Source: Paucibacter sp. DJ2R-2
Lineage (GTDB): Bacteria > Pseudomonadota > Gammaproteobacteria > Burkholderiales > Burkholderiaceae_C
NCBI RefSeq assembly: GCF_025717675.1
Contig: NZ_JAJIRT010000001.1
Location: forward strand, 310,001-374,000
DNA length: 64,000 nucleotides
Direction of reading: 5' to 3'
Positions 8,773 through 18,223 of this stretch are shown here, one piece after another. The notes beneath the pieces are model-generated. The model did no database searches, was not told the origin of the DNA, and worked only from the letters and a program-made list of their open reading frames with translations. The translations under genes were made by a program, and so were the position numbers. Position 1 is the stretch's first letter; each line of letters begins with the position of its first letter.

Positions 8773-9648
8773 TCAGGGTCGCATCCACAGCTCCTTGCGC
8801 TGCAGCGGCGTTTCAGGCGGCAGCAAGGGGTTGTGCAGCTCCAGCACGCGGCGCCGGCTCAGCACATGGCGGGCCAGGATGGCGCCGTGGTACTGCATGA
8901 AGATGCGCTCAAAACTGCCCTTGGCCAGCAGGCGATTCAGGCCCCGCTCGACCAAGTCGGCCAGGCGCTGGTTGCCGCGGCCAACGAAAAAATACATGGC
9001 CGTCGGGTAATGCAGGCAGAGATGGGGGTCGATGGCCAGGCTGTCGGCATGGCTCTCCAGCTCCCAGTCGATCTCCAGCAGGGCACGCGGAAAGGCCTGG
9101 CCGCGCTCCAGGCGCAGCATGCTGAACATGGCGTCAAAGGAGGAGCCGGTCACCACCTGCAAGCCATTGGCCCGCAGGATGGCCGTGTCCGGCCAGTCAT
9201 GGCCCTGAACCAGGCTGAAGCGGCGCAGATCGGCCAGGCTGCGAACGTCACGCAGCAAGTGCTGCTCCTGCCCGCGCTTGACCAGCATCAGGCGCCAACC
9301 GTACAGGCCTTTGTAGATTGGAAATCGGATCGGCAGCAGATGCTGCTCGCGCTCGATGCTGGTCATGCTCCAGGCGATGTCCAGCCCGTCCTGGCCGTTC
9401 TGCAAGTCCAGCAAGGCCCGGCTTTGCACCATGACCTGGCGCGTGGGCCGCAACTCGCAGTCGACCCCACAGGCTTCCAGCGCCAGCTTGAGCAGCTGCA
9501 ACGGGTACCAGCTGCTCGGGTCGATCTCACGCATGGGCCGCGGGTAACGCACCCGCAGTGGCGCCGTCGCAGCCAAGCTAAAGGCCGGCGCCAAGCTGGC
9601 CGCAGGCAAGGCACTGATCAGCAGTCGACGGCGGGGCAGGCAGTTCAA
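8773..9648 (-). CDS. Orphan periplasmic solute-binding protein (SBP_bac_3-like)
   Basis: A secreted protein of about 291 residues resembling family 3 extracellular solute-binding proteins, though divergent. The amino end LPRRRLLISALPAASLAPAFS looks like a signal peptide, followed by LRVRYPRP and a two-lobed domain (for example SLVQGHDWPDTAILRANGLQ). No ATG lies before the signal peptide after the hisD stop. The TTG at 9646-9648 is preferred and a GTG at 9694-9696 is the alternative, so the start is uncertain. There is no permease or ATPase beside it. It sits between hisD and the toxin-antitoxin pair, where relatives normally have hisC directly after hisD. The ligand is unknown. Confidence 0.7.
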   Translation of the reverse strand: MNCLPRRRLLISALPAASLAPAFSLAATAPLRVRYPRPMREIDPSSWYPLQLLKLALEACGVDCELRPTRQVMVQSRALLDLQNGQDGLDIAWSMTSIEREQHLLPIRFPIYKGLYGWRLMLVKRGQEQHLLRDVRSLADLRRFSLVQGHDWPDTAILRANGLQVVTGSSFDAMFSMLRLERGQAFPRALLEIDWELESHADSLAIDPHLCLHYPTAMYFFVGRGNQRLADLVERGLNRLLAKGSFERIFMQYHGAILARHVLSRRRVLELHNPLLPPETPLQRKELWMRP

Positions 9649-9754
9649 GACAGGTGGCGCAGAGCGATGGCAGGAGCGGAACCCTGACTCTGCCACAGCC
9701 CGGGCCGCCACCGGCAACTCGCTAACCCCGGTTCTGCGCGCAGTGCGGCTGGAA

Positions 9755-11068
9755 TCAGGAGCGCAGGCGCAGCTCCGCCGCCCGCGCATGCCCTTGCAAG
9801 CCTTCGCCATAGGCCAGCTCGGCCGCGATCGGGCCCAGCTTTTGCGCACCGGCTTCGCTGACCTCGATCAGGCTGCTGCGCTTCTGGAAGTCGTAGACGC
9901 CCAACGGCGAGGAGAAGCGCGCCGTGCCCGAGGTGGGCAGCACATGGTTGGGGCCGGCGCAGTAGTCGCCCAAGGATTCGCTGGTGTAGGCGCCCAGGAA
10001 GATGGCACCGGCGTGACGCAGCAGCGGTTCCCAGCGGTGCGGGTCGCGACTGGACACTTCCAGATGCTCGGGCGCGATGCGGTTGCTGATCTCACAGGCC
10101 TCTTCCATCGAGCGCGTCTGGATCAGCGCACCGCGGCCTTCCAGCGAGGCGCGGATGATGGCCTGGCGCGGCATGGTGGGCAGCAGGCGCTCGATCGCCT
10201 CGGCCACCTGAGCAATGTAGGCGGCATCGGGGCAGAGCAGAATGCTTTGCGCCAGCTCGTCATGCTCGGCCTGGCTGAACAAATCCATGGCCACCCAGTC
10301 CGGCGGCGTTGAGCCATCGGCCAACACCAGGATCTCGCTGGGGCCGGCAATCATGTCGATGCCGACCTGGCCGAAGACATGCTTCTTGGCGCTGGCCACG
10401 TAGGCATTGCCGGGGCCGGTGATCTTGTCCACGCGCGGCACGGTGGCCGTGCCATAGGCCAGGGCCGCCACGGCCTGGGCGCCGCCCAGGGTGAAGGCGC
10501 GGTGCACGCCGGCCACATAGGCCGCAGCCAGCACCAGGGGGTTCTTCTCGCCGCCGGGCGTGGGCACGACCATGATGATCTCGGGCACGCCGGCCACCTG
10601 GGCGGGGATGGCGTTCATCAGCACGCTGCTCGGGTAGGCCGCCTTGCCGCCGGGCACATAGATGCCCACGCGATCCAGCGGCGTGACCTTCTGGCCCAGC
10701 AGGCTGCCGTCTTCGTCACGGTAGCTCCAGCTCTCGCCGCAGGCAGCCTTCTGGCGCTCGTGGTAGCTGCGCACACGGGCGGAGGCAGCTTCCAGAGCGC
10801 TGCGCTGGGCCGGGCTGATGGCCTCGAAGGCGGCCTTCAGCTCCTCGCGGCTCAGCTCCAGCTCGGCCACGGAGGCGGCCTGCAGGCGGTCGAAACGGGC
10901 GGTGTACTCAAGCACGGCGGCATCGCCGCGCGCGCGCACATCGGCCAGGATCTCGGCCACCCGGCCCTCGATGGCGGCGTCGGCCTCGGCCGACCAGTGC
11001 AGCACCCGCTGGAACTCGGCTTCGAAATCGGCGCTGGCGGTGTTCAGTTGACGAAGTTGCAGGGACAT
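9755..11068 (-). CDS. hisD: Histidinol dehydrogenase
   Basis: Zinc- and NAD-dependent enzyme that oxidises histidinol to histidine in two steps. The 437 residues contain [55 protein letters not shown] and the active-site segment IAPEHLEV. The zinc/substrate region [15 protein letters not shown] is intact. The start is the ATG at 11066-11068 (MSLQLRQLN). It follows hisG after 7 bases. The usual next gene, hisC, is displaced by about 1.8 kb of inserted genes. Confidence 0.97.
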   Translation of the reverse strand: MSLQLRQLNTASADFEAEFQRVLHWSAEADAAIEGRVAEILADVRARGDAAVLEYTARFDRLQAASVAELELSREELKAAFEAISPAQRSALEAASARVRSYHERQKAACGESWSYRDEDGSLLGQKVTPLDRVGIYVPGGKAAYPSSVLMNAIPAQVAGVPEIIMVVPTPGGEKNPLVLAAAYVAGVHRAFTLGGAQAVAALAYGTATVPRVDKITGPGNAYVASAKKHVFGQVGIDMIAGPSEILVLADGSTPPDWVAMDLFSQAEHDELAQSILLCPDAAYIAQVAEAIERLLPTMPRQAIIRASLEGRGALIQTRSMEEACEISNRIAPEHLEVSSRDPHRWEPLLRHAGAIFLGAYTSESLGDYCAGPNHVLPTSGTARFSSPLGVYDFQKRSSLIEVSEAGAQKLGPIAAELAYGEGLQGHARAAELRLRS

Positions 11069-11075
11069 GGCGTTC

Positions 11076-11735
11076 TCACTTCGGGATGGCGGAAGCAAAG
11101 GCGTCGATCATGCGACGCAGTGGCTCGCGCTTGAGCTTGAGCGCGGCCTGGTTGACCACCAGGCGAGAGGAGATGTCCATGATCTGCTCCACCTCAACCA
11201 GGCGGTTGGCCTTGAGCGTGTTGCCGGTGGAGACCAGGTCGACGATGGCATCGGCCAGGCCGGTCAGCGGCGCCAGTTCCATGGAGCCGTAGAGCTTGAT
11301 CAGGTCCACGTGCACGCCCTTGTCGGCGAAATGCTGGCGGGCGATTTCGGTGTACTTGGTGGCCACGCGGATGCGCGAGCCCTGCTTGACGGCGCGGGCG
11401 TAATCGAAGTCATCGCGCACCGCCACGCTCATGCGGCAGCGGGCGATGTTCAGGTCCAGCGGCTGGTACATGCCGGCGGAGTTGCCTCCCAGTGCATGGT
11501 TGTGCTCGATCAGCACATCGCGGCCGGCCACGCCGAGATCGGCACCGCCGTACTGCACGTAGGTGGGCACATCGCTCGCGCGCACCAGCACCACCTGCAC
11601 TTCTGGGCTGTTGGTGGCCAGGATCAGCTTGCGCGATTTCTCCGGGTCCTCCAGCACGGTGATGCCAGCGGCCTGCAGCAGCGGCAGGGTTTCTTCGAAG
11701 ATGCGGCCTTTGGAGAGTGCCAGGGTGATCATCAT
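11076..11735 (-). CDS. hisG: ATP phosphoribosyltransferase, short form
   Basis: First, feedback-controlled enzyme of histidine synthesis, joining ATP and PRPP. At 219 residues it is the short form, which lacks the regulatory carboxyl domain and in known systems needs HisZ as partner. hisZ is not in this window. Conserved parts are [16 protein letters not shown], the [12 protein letters not shown] region and the PRPP-binding segment [13 protein letters not shown]. Two adjacent ATG codons (11735 and 11732) are possible starts. A 121-base gap separates it from bolA. murA, usual between these two in many Burkholderiales, is absent here. Confidence 0.96.
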   Translation of the reverse strand: MMITLALSKGRIFEETLPLLQAAGITVLEDPEKSRKLILATNSPEVQVVLVRASDVPTYVQYGGADLGVAGRDVLIEHNHALGGNSAGMYQPLDLNIARCRMSVAVRDDFDYARAVKQGSRIRVATKYTEIARQHFADKGVHVDLIKLYGSMELAPLTGLADAIVDLVSTGNTLKANRLVEVEQIMDISSRLVVNQAALKLKREPLRRMIDAFASAIPK

Positions 11736-11856
11736 GGGCGTCGGTCCTTGGTGGGTCTGAATCTGGGGATTCAGCGGACGGCCGTGAGATTCACCTGGGT
11801 GGGGCGTCTCACCGCCACCCGCATCTCAATCCAGAAGATTTGTTGCGGATGCCGGT

Positions 11857-12126
11857 TCAGGCGTGATGGTGCTGCGATGCCGCCGCAGTGGCGGCATGCT
11901 CGGCCGGGGTGTGGGTCTTCATGGACAGCGCGTGGATCTGCTCGCGCATGCGCTCACCCAGGGCCGCGTACACACGCTGGTGACGGCGGATGCGGCTCAG
12001 TCCCTCGAACTCCGAGGACACGATGGTGGCGAAGAAATGCCGCCCGTCGCCTTCGACGTGCAGGTGCTCGCAGGGCAGGCCTGCGGCGATGTATTGCTGG
12101 ACTTCAGCGGGTGTTGGGTCGGCCAT
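11857..12126 (-). CDS. BolA family protein
   Basis: An 89-residue BolA-type protein. Members of the family work with monothiol glutaredoxins in Fe-S handling or act as regulators. It has the BolA fold signature HLHVEGDGRHFFATIVSSEFEGLSRIRRHQ followed by VYAALGERM and IHALSMKTHTP, a spacing resembling the IbaG/BolA subgroups. The His/Ala-rich end is not conserved. Gene order (ABC-2 exporter, bolA, then hisG) matches other Burkholderiales except that murA is missing. It is 50 bases downstream of the permease gene. Confidence 0.92.
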   Translation of the reverse strand: MADPTPAEVQQYIAAGLPCEHLHVEGDGRHFFATIVSSEFEGLSRIRRHQRVYAALGERMREQIHALSMKTHTPAEHAATAAASQHHHA

Positions 12127-12176
12127 AAGCCCTCGATTCTAGTTTCAAGCGCGCCATGCAAGGTTGCAGGGCGGTT

Positions 12177-12952
12177 TCAGGAGCGGATCTTGTAGCCGCG
12201 CCGCAGCAGTTCCAGCGCCACCGCAGCCACCAGACAGAAGCTGCCGCCCACCACCGCCAGGCTCAGCCAAGGCGAGGCATCGCTGACGCCGAAGAAGCCG
12301 TGGCGGAAGCCATCGATCATGTAAAAGAACGGGTTCAGATGGCTGACGCCCTGCCAGAAAGCCGGCAGCGAATTGACCGAATAGAACACGCCCGAGAGAA
12401 AGGTCATGGGCATGATGATGAAGTTCTGGAAGCCAGCCAGCTGATCGAACTTCTCGGCCCAGAGGCCGGCGATCAGGCCCAGCGTGCCCATCATGGCCGC
12501 GCCGAGCAAGGCGAACAGCACGATCCACAAGGGGTTGGCCACCCCAGGCGGCGCGAACCAGAAGGTCACCAGCAGCACACCGGAGCCCACCGCCATGCCT
12601 CGCACCATGGAGGCGCCCACATAGGCCACGAACCAGGCCCAGTGCGAGAGCGGCGTCACCAGCAGGAACACCAAGTTGCCGGTCACCTTGCTCTGGATCA
12701 GGCTGGAAGAAGAGTTGGCAAAAGCGTTCTGCAAGACGCTCATCATCACCAAGCCAGGGATCAGGAAGCTGGTGTAACCCACGGTGCCGTAGACCTTGAC
12801 GTGATCTTCCAGCACATGGCCGAAGACCAGCAGGTAGAGCACGGCCGTCAGCACCGGCGCAGCCACGGTCTGAAAGCTGACCTTCCAAAAGCGCAGCACC
12901 TCTTTGTAGAACAGCGTGCCGGCGCCCTTCAATTGAATACCGCCGCTGCCAC

Positions 12953-12956
<4 letters not shown>
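12177..12956 (-). CDS. ABC-2 type transport permease
   Basis: Membrane subunit (259 aa) of an ABC-2 exporter, similar in layout to E. coli YadH. About six hydrophobic segments are visible, for example TVAAPVLTAVLYLLVFG and PLWIVLFALLGAAMMGTLGLI. The family-typical segment FQNFIIMPMTFLSGVFYSV is followed by LPAFWQGVSHLNPFFYMIDGFRHGFFG. The ATG (12954-12956) overlaps the stop of the ATPase gene as ATGA. The substrate is unknown. The position upstream of bolA is conserved in Burkholderiales. Confidence 0.93.
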
Positions 12957-13924
<968 letters not shown>

Positions 13925-14053
13925 TGTAGGAAGCAAGACCTGAATCCGCTGGCCCAGGGTTTTCAGCAGGCAGTTGCACTCATTTGTAGTCAAACTCTAG
14001 AGCGCCCCCGCTGCTTGATGCCAGAATCAGCCAAAGCAGGAGACAACCTTTAC

Positions 14054-14710
14054 ATGGCCACAAAAAAGCCGCCACGCCGGACCGCCGAGCGCATTCTCGA
14101 AGTCACGCTGGACCTGTTCAACCGCTTTGGTGAGCCCAATGTCTCGACCACGCTGATTTCCGCCGAACTGGGCATCAGCCCCGGCAACCTCTACTACCAC
14201 TACCCGGCCAAGGACGAGCTGATCAATGCGCTCTTCAACCGCTATGAGCGGGAGCTGAGCGACTTGCTGGTGGCGGCCGAGAACGTGCGCAATGTCGAGG
14301 ACGCCTGGCTGTTCTTCCACATGCTCTACGAGCTGATCTGGAAGCACCGTTTTCTGTACCGCGACCTGAACGATCTGCTGTCCAAGAACCGCCGCCTGGA
14401 GATGCACTTCCAGAACGTGCTGACGCAGAAGAACCAGGCCATGCGTGCGGTGCTGGCCGGCTTGCAAAAAGGCGGCGCGCTGGAGATGGCGCTGCGCGAG
14501 GCCGGGCCGACCGCCAACTCCATGGTCGTGCTGCTCAGCTACTGGCTCAGTTTCGAATACGTGCGCGACCCGCGCCACGCCCTGGAGCCCGAGCAGGCCG
14601 GCGCCGCCCTGATGCGCGGCGCTTTCCATGTGCTGAGCCTGCTGCTGCCTTACTTGGAGCCGGCCTCCAAGGATCACCTCTTCGCCCTTGCCAACCAGTA
14701 CCAAACCTGA
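14054..14710 (+). CDS. TetR family transcriptional regulator
   Basis: A 218-residue repressor-type protein. The amino end has the TetR helix-turn-helix: RILEVTLDLFNRFGEPNVST, then ISAELGISPGNLYYHYPAKDELI. The remaining helical part would bind a ligand that cannot be inferred. The start is the ATG at 14054, about 11 bases after AGGAG; in-frame TTG (14015) and ATG (14018) codons upstream are less likely. It is divergent from the ABC-2 exporter with about 130 bases between starts, a common arrangement for local regulation, and is followed closely by the TPR gene. Confidence 0.9.
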   Translation: MATKKPPRRTAERILEVTLDLFNRFGEPNVSTTLISAELGISPGNLYYHYPAKDELINALFNRYERELSDLLVAAENVRNVEDAWLFFHMLYELIWKHRFLYRDLNDLLSKNRRLEMHFQNVLTQKNQAMRAVLAGLQKGGALEMALREAGPTANSMVVLLSYWLSFEYVRDPRHALEPEQAGAALMRGAFHVLSLLLPYLEPASKDHLFALANQYQT

Positions 14711-14723
14711 AGGACGCCGCACC

Positions 14724-15497
14724 ATGGCCAAGTGGACCGTTTTCCCCCATGACAACAGCGCTTTCCAGTACAGCGCCGCCAGCCTGAAGAAGCACTGGGC
14801 ACGCCTGCATGCCGGCGACGCCGAACCCTGGCCCAAGGACGCGGCCGTGGTCGAAGCCTGGATTCACTTCCACGCCGGCGACTTCCAGAAGGCCTACGAG
14901 GCCGGCCTGGCCGCCGGTGGCGCTGGCATCACGGTGGCCAACAAGGCCCAGGCCATCTACGCCAATTACCTGGAAAAGAAAGAGAAGACCAAGCTCGAGA
15001 TGTTCCTGGAAGTGGCCGAGCGTGCCGACGCCCAGCAACAGGAAGAGCCCAAGAACCCCGCCGCCTACTACTGGCAGGCCTATGCCATCGGCCGCTACGG
15101 CCAGGGCATCAGCGTGGCCAAGGCCCTGGCCCAAGGCCTGGGCAGCAAGGTCAAGAACGCACTCGAGAAAACCATCGAGCTGGCCCCCAAACATGCCGAC
15201 GCCCACATCGCCCTGGGCGCCTTCCACGCCGAAGTGATCGACAAGGTCGGCAAGCTGCTGGGCAAGACCCAGGGCGCAGACACCGCCACCGGCCTGAAGA
15301 TGTTTGAGGCCGCTATCAAGCTCAACCCGAGCAGCGCCATCGCCATGATCGAGCGCGCCAACGGACTGGTGATGCTGGAGGGTGACAAGCGCATGAAGGA
15401 GGCCGAAAGCCTCTACGCCGATGCTGCGGCCTGCGAGCCCATGGACGCCATGGAGTTGCTCGATGTCGAGATGGCCCGCGAGGAACTGGAAGACTGA
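14724..15497 (+). CDS. TPR-type helical repeat protein, function unknown
   Basis: A 257-residue soluble, Ala-rich, helical protein. Tetratricopeptide-like units are visible: ALEKTIELAPKHADAHIALG and FEAAIKLNPSSAIAMIERAN, with the Pro at the helix end typical of TPRs. There is no signal peptide. The start ATG at 14724 follows the TetR stop after 13 bases, so the two are probably co-transcribed. Similar proteins are known in betaproteobacteria without assigned function; it most likely acts as a protein-binding scaffold. A hairpin lies about 30 bases after the stop. Confidence 0.8.
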   Translation: MAKWTVFPHDNSAFQYSAASLKKHWARLHAGDAEPWPKDAAVVEAWIHFHAGDFQKAYEAGLAAGGAGITVANKAQAIYANYLEKKEKTKLEMFLEVAERADAQQQEEPKNPAAYYWQAYAIGRYGQGISVAKALAQGLGSKVKNALEKTIELAPKHADAHIALGAFHAEVIDKVGKLLGKTQGADTATGLKMFEAAIKLNPSSAIAMIERANGLVMLEGDKRMKEAESLYADAAACEPMDAMELLDVEMAREELED

Positions 15498-15526
15498 GTC
15501 AGTGACATGAATGCGGCCGTGAAGCG

Positions 15527-15559
15527 ATTGAAAAGCGTGGAAAACCGCACGCTTTCAAT
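15527..15559 (+). terminator. Possible terminator hairpin after the TPR gene
   Basis: ATTGAAAAGCGTG pairs with CACGCTTTCAAT, a 12-bp stem with one bulged A and an 8-base loop. There is no U-tract, so it may be a weak or Rho-assisted terminator or a 3' end stabiliser. Confidence 0.4.
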
Positions 15560-15710
15560 TGGATGGTGAGTCGCCTCCCCCCGCACTCGCGGATGGATTT
15601 TCGCGGCCAGGCTGGCTAAGCTGTGACACCTGAGGCGGACACCTTCGAGCCAGCAGCTTGACCGGGCCCGCGGACTTCACCTCACCCCGACACGAAAAGG
15701 TTGACCCACC

Positions 15711-16058
15711 ATGAAGCGCACCCTGATTGCCCTGATCCTCGCCCCCCTGGCCGCAGCCTCCTGGGCCCAGTCGCCCGAAGCCACTGCCCTGCGCGTGGAA
15801 TGCGCGTCCAAGTACCAGTCCAGCATCGAGCCGGCACAAGCCGCCGCCGAGTACCAATTCGTCTACCGCAAGGGCGAGTACCGCGGCGAGAAGCAAGCCG
15901 GCAAGACCATTGGCTGCACCGAGAAGCAGTACAACGCCTACTTGGCCAGCGTGGACCCGACCCGCGTCATGAACGCCTACCCGACCGCCGCCGGCCGTCC
16001 TGCCAGCATCAAGCCCAACATCAAGCCCAACCTGGCTGACCAAGTCGAGAAGAAGTGA
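15711..16058 (+). CDS. Small secreted protein, function unknown
   Basis: A 115-residue protein with a clear signal peptide (MKRTLIALILAPLAAASWAQ, cleavage expected after ASWAQ). The mature part has two cysteines (VECASKY and IGCTEKQ) that could form a disulfide, many Tyr and Lys residues, and a repeat-like IKPNIKPNLAD near the end. I recognise no family. The ATG is preceded by an A-rich stretch rather than a strong Shine-Dalgarno. It stands alone, with a terminator just downstream and 213 bases upstream. Confidence 0.7.
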   Translation: MKRTLIALILAPLAAASWAQSPEATALRVECASKYQSSIEPAQAAAEYQFVYRKGEYRGEKQAGKTIGCTEKQYNAYLASVDPTRVMNAYPTAAGRPASIKPNIKPNLADQVEKK

Positions 16059-16092
16059 TCGTCGCGCCCTGAGGGCGCTTGCGGATCAGAAG

Positions 16093-16127
16093 GCGCGCAG
16101 TTCCCACCGGGATTTGCGCGCTTTTTT
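16093..16127 (+). terminator. Rho-independent terminator of the small secreted protein gene
   Basis: GCGCGCA (16093-16099) pairs with TGCGCGC (16115-16121), followed by six T. A second small hairpin, GCGCCC-TGA-GGGCGC, lies just upstream near 16065-16080. Confidence 0.8.
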
Positions 16128-16188
16128 CTTGGCGGACGGAAGTCAGCACATGGCATGGAGCGGCCGCTCGCGTGCGGCTGAATACGGA

Positions 16189-16305
16189 CGCAGAGAGCGC
16201 AGAGAGCGCAGAGGACCGCAGAGGTCGCAGAGGTCGCAGAGGTCGCAGAGAAAAAGGCAGCACTTTGGGTCTCAGCGCCCTCTGCGGTCCTCCGCGGGCT
16301 CTGCG
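16189..16305 (+). repeat. 9-bp tandem repeat array (CGCAGAGGT-like) with inverted arm
   Basis: Seven nearly perfect units (CGCAGAGAG twice, CGCAGAGGA, then CGCAGAGGT three times and a final CGCAGAG) run from 16189 to 16250, with one extra base at 16216. About 30 bases later CTCTGCG (16280-16286 and 16299-16305) and CCTCCGCGG give the reverse complement. The array and arm could fold into a long stem. Similar CTCTGCG-type arrays are scattered in various environmental bacterial genomes, but their role is not known to me. Confidence 0.75.
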
Positions 16306-16362
16306 TGCTGAAACTTCGTTGCGAACGACCGCTAGGTGCCAAATCCGGCCCGCCACGCTGAC

Positions 16363-17796
16363 TTACAACTCAGCGCCCTCTTCGCCCCAAGGCAGCATCA
16401 AAGCAAGGGTCAGCAGCTTGTCGAACTCGGGGGCGAATTGCTCGATGATGCCCTCGGGGTCCGGGCACAAAGTGCTGTCGGTGATCAGGCCGAATTGCAC
16501 TCGCCCGGCATAGGTCAGGATGCTGACACCGACGCCAATATCGCCCGACTGCGGCACCCAGAACATCACCCGCTCCACCGTCGAGCCGCAGAAATGCAAG
16601 GCCTCAGCCGGGCCGGGCACATTGGTCATGACCGCCGTCGCCTTCTTGGCAAAGATATTCAGCATCGCGTGCTGCACCGGCTTGATCAACAAGCCTGCCA
16701 CCGACAGCAGACCAAAGGCCAGCACCGGCTGGAAGCTGCCCTTCAAGTCCTGCATGCGCGAGCGCACGGCGTAGAGGCGCTCGACCGGGTTTTCGATGCC
16801 GATGGGCAACACCAGCGGAACCAGGCCGAATCGGTTGCCCAGCTGGTAGGCCTTTTCCATCGGCCGCAGATTGACCGGCACCATGGCGCGGATCTCCTTG
16901 CCGGCCACGTCCTCGCCCTTGGCCTGCAAGTAACGCCCCATCGCACCGGCCACGCAGCTGAGCAACACATCGTTGATCGAGCAGTTCAGGGCCTTGCCCA
17001 CGGCCTTGACGGCATCGAGCGGCAGGCCCTCGTCCCAGGCCACGCGCTTTTGCGTGCCGGGCTTGCCCTTGAGGCGGGTCGGCGAATCGTCCGCCATCAG
17101 CGCAAAGGCCGCCACATCGCTGACCGCCTGGTAGCCCATGCGCGCCATGTCCATGGAGCTGTCAAGCGGGTGGTGCGGCTGCATCAAGGTGTCCACCGAC
17201 TTGGCCATGCCGGCGCCGGCCACGCGGATGGCCTTGATGGTCATGGCGCTGATGGGCTTGAGCAAGGCATCGGTCAACCAGTCCTGGTCGTCACGCGGCT
17301 GCTGCAGGCGCTTCGGCGGCGCCTTGCCACCGTCGGTGATGGACAGCATCACGGCGATCAAGGCAATGCCGTCGCCGATGCAGTGGTGGATGCGTGCGAC
17401 CAGGGCGCTCGTGCCATCGCCCATGTCCTCGATCAGCTGGAACTGCCAGAGCGGATGCGCCGGGTTCAGCGGCTCGGCGGCCAACTCACCGACCCGGCCC
17501 TTGAGACAGTCTTGCCGGCTCTGGCCGCGCAGAGGCAGTAACTCCTCGGCCTGCACATGGCGGGCGATGTCGAAATCGTCGTCCTCCACCCACTGCGCAC
17601 CCATGGCGTCTTCCACCACCTTCTGGCGAAAGCGCCCGTACTGCAGCAGCCGCGCCTCGACGCGCTCGCGCAAGGCCGCCAGGCTGATGCCAGGCCGGAT
17701 GATCCAGACCCCGACGATCATCATCAGGTTGGACTCCGTGTCCATGCGCAGCCAGGCGGTGTCGACCTTGGACATGCGTTCCGTCGCGTGGGCCAA
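16363..17796 (-). CDS. Wax ester synthase / diacylglycerol acyltransferase (WS/DGAT)
   Basis: Acyl-CoA-dependent enzyme that makes wax esters or triacylglycerol for storage lipid. The catalytic HHxxxDG motif is HHCIGDG at residues 137-143. Other family features are PLWQFQLIEDM before it and the NDVLL motif in SINDVLLSCVAGAMGRYL. At 477 residues the length is normal. The start is probably the TTG at 17794-17796, because AAGGAG lies six bases before it; the first ATG (17775) lacks such a site. It is divergent from the acyl-CoA-binding protein gene 115 bases away, which fits a shared role in acyl-CoA use. Confidence 0.93.
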   Translation of the reverse strand: MAHATERMSKVDTAWLRMDTESNLMMIVGVWIIRPGISLAALRERVEARLLQYGRFRQKVVEDAMGAQWVEDDDFDIARHVQAEELLPLRGQSRQDCLKGRVGELAAEPLNPAHPLWQFQLIEDMGDGTSALVARIHHCIGDGIALIAVMLSITDGGKAPPKRLQQPRDDQDWLTDALLKPISAMTIKAIRVAGAGMAKSVDTLMQPHHPLDSSMDMARMGYQAVSDVAAFALMADDSPTRLKGKPGTQKRVAWDEGLPLDAVKAVGKALNCSINDVLLSCVAGAMGRYLQAKGEDVAGKEIRAMVPVNLRPMEKAYQLGNRFGLVPLVLPIGIENPVERLYAVRSRMQDLKGSFQPVLAFGLLSVAGLLIKPVQHAMLNIFAKKATAVMTNVPGPAEALHFCGSTVERVMFWVPQSGDIGVGVSILTYAGRVQFGLITDSTLCPDPEGIIEQFAPEFDKLLTLALMLPWGEEGAEL

Positions 17797-17911
17797 TGCA
17801 GTCTCCTTGAGGATTTAGAGTGTCTCGCCCAGACAATGCTGGGTAACATCGTCGGCGTCCATCCCGATTGTTACCAGTTCAGTCGGCACCCACAGCCATC
17901 TAGGAGACACC

Positions 17912-18163
17912 ATGAGCCTGAAAGATCAATTCGAAGCCGCTGTTGCAGCCTCCAAGCAACTGCCCGAGCGCCCGGACAATATGACCTTGCTGAAGCTGTA
18001 CGCCCTGTACAAGCAAGGCAGCAGCGGTGATGTCGACTGCAGCCGCCCCGGCTTCACCGACATGGTCGGCCGCGCCAAGTGGGACGCCTGGAACGAGCTC
18101 AAGGGTCAGACCCTAGATGAGGCCATGCAAAGCTACATCGACCTGATCGAATCGCTGCAGTGA
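17912..18163 (+). CDS. Acyl-CoA-binding protein
   Basis: An 83-residue ACBP that binds long-chain acyl-CoA and may deliver it to acyltransferases. It has the four-helix family layout with FEAAVAASKQLPERPDN, LLKLYALYKQGSSGD (the CoA-contacting YxLYKQ segment) and FTDMVGRAKWDAWNELKG. A GGAG-like site precedes the ATG (TAGGAGACACC). ACBP is common in eukaryotes but patchy in bacteria, more frequent in Burkholderiales. Neighbours are WS/DGAT and a PHA-system protein, suggesting storage-lipid metabolism. Confidence 0.95.
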   Translation: MSLKDQFEAAVAASKQLPERPDNMTLLKLYALYKQGSSGDVDCSRPGFTDMVGRAKWDAWNELKGQTLDEAMQSYIDLIESLQ

Positions 18164-18172
18164 TTTGCGCCC

Positions 18173-18223
18173 TCGCGGGGCCTAGCCCCGCGAACCGAGC
18201 AGCCGGCTTCAAGCCGGCTTTTT
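18173..18223 (+). terminator. Double-hairpin terminator after the acyl-CoA-binding protein gene
   Basis: First hairpin TCGCGGGGC-CTA-GCCCCGCGA (18173-18193), then AGCCGGCTT-C-AAGCCGGCT (18201-18219) running into a short T-tract. The second hairpin overlaps the last codons of the convergent PHA-system gene. Confidence 0.75.

Larger units (their letters stand above)
16059..16362. other. Intergenic region with terminator and repeat array
   Basis: 304 bases between the convergent secreted-protein and WS/DGAT genes. It holds the terminator at 16093-16127 and the 9-bp repeat array at 16189-16305. Overlapping open frames in this region are repeat translations rich in Arg-Glu or Ser-Ala-Thr and are not genes. 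Confidence 0.6.

Noticed and set aside
16189..16250. The 9-bp repeats as a CRISPR array
   Set aside because: Units are 9 bp without spacers and no cas genes are present.
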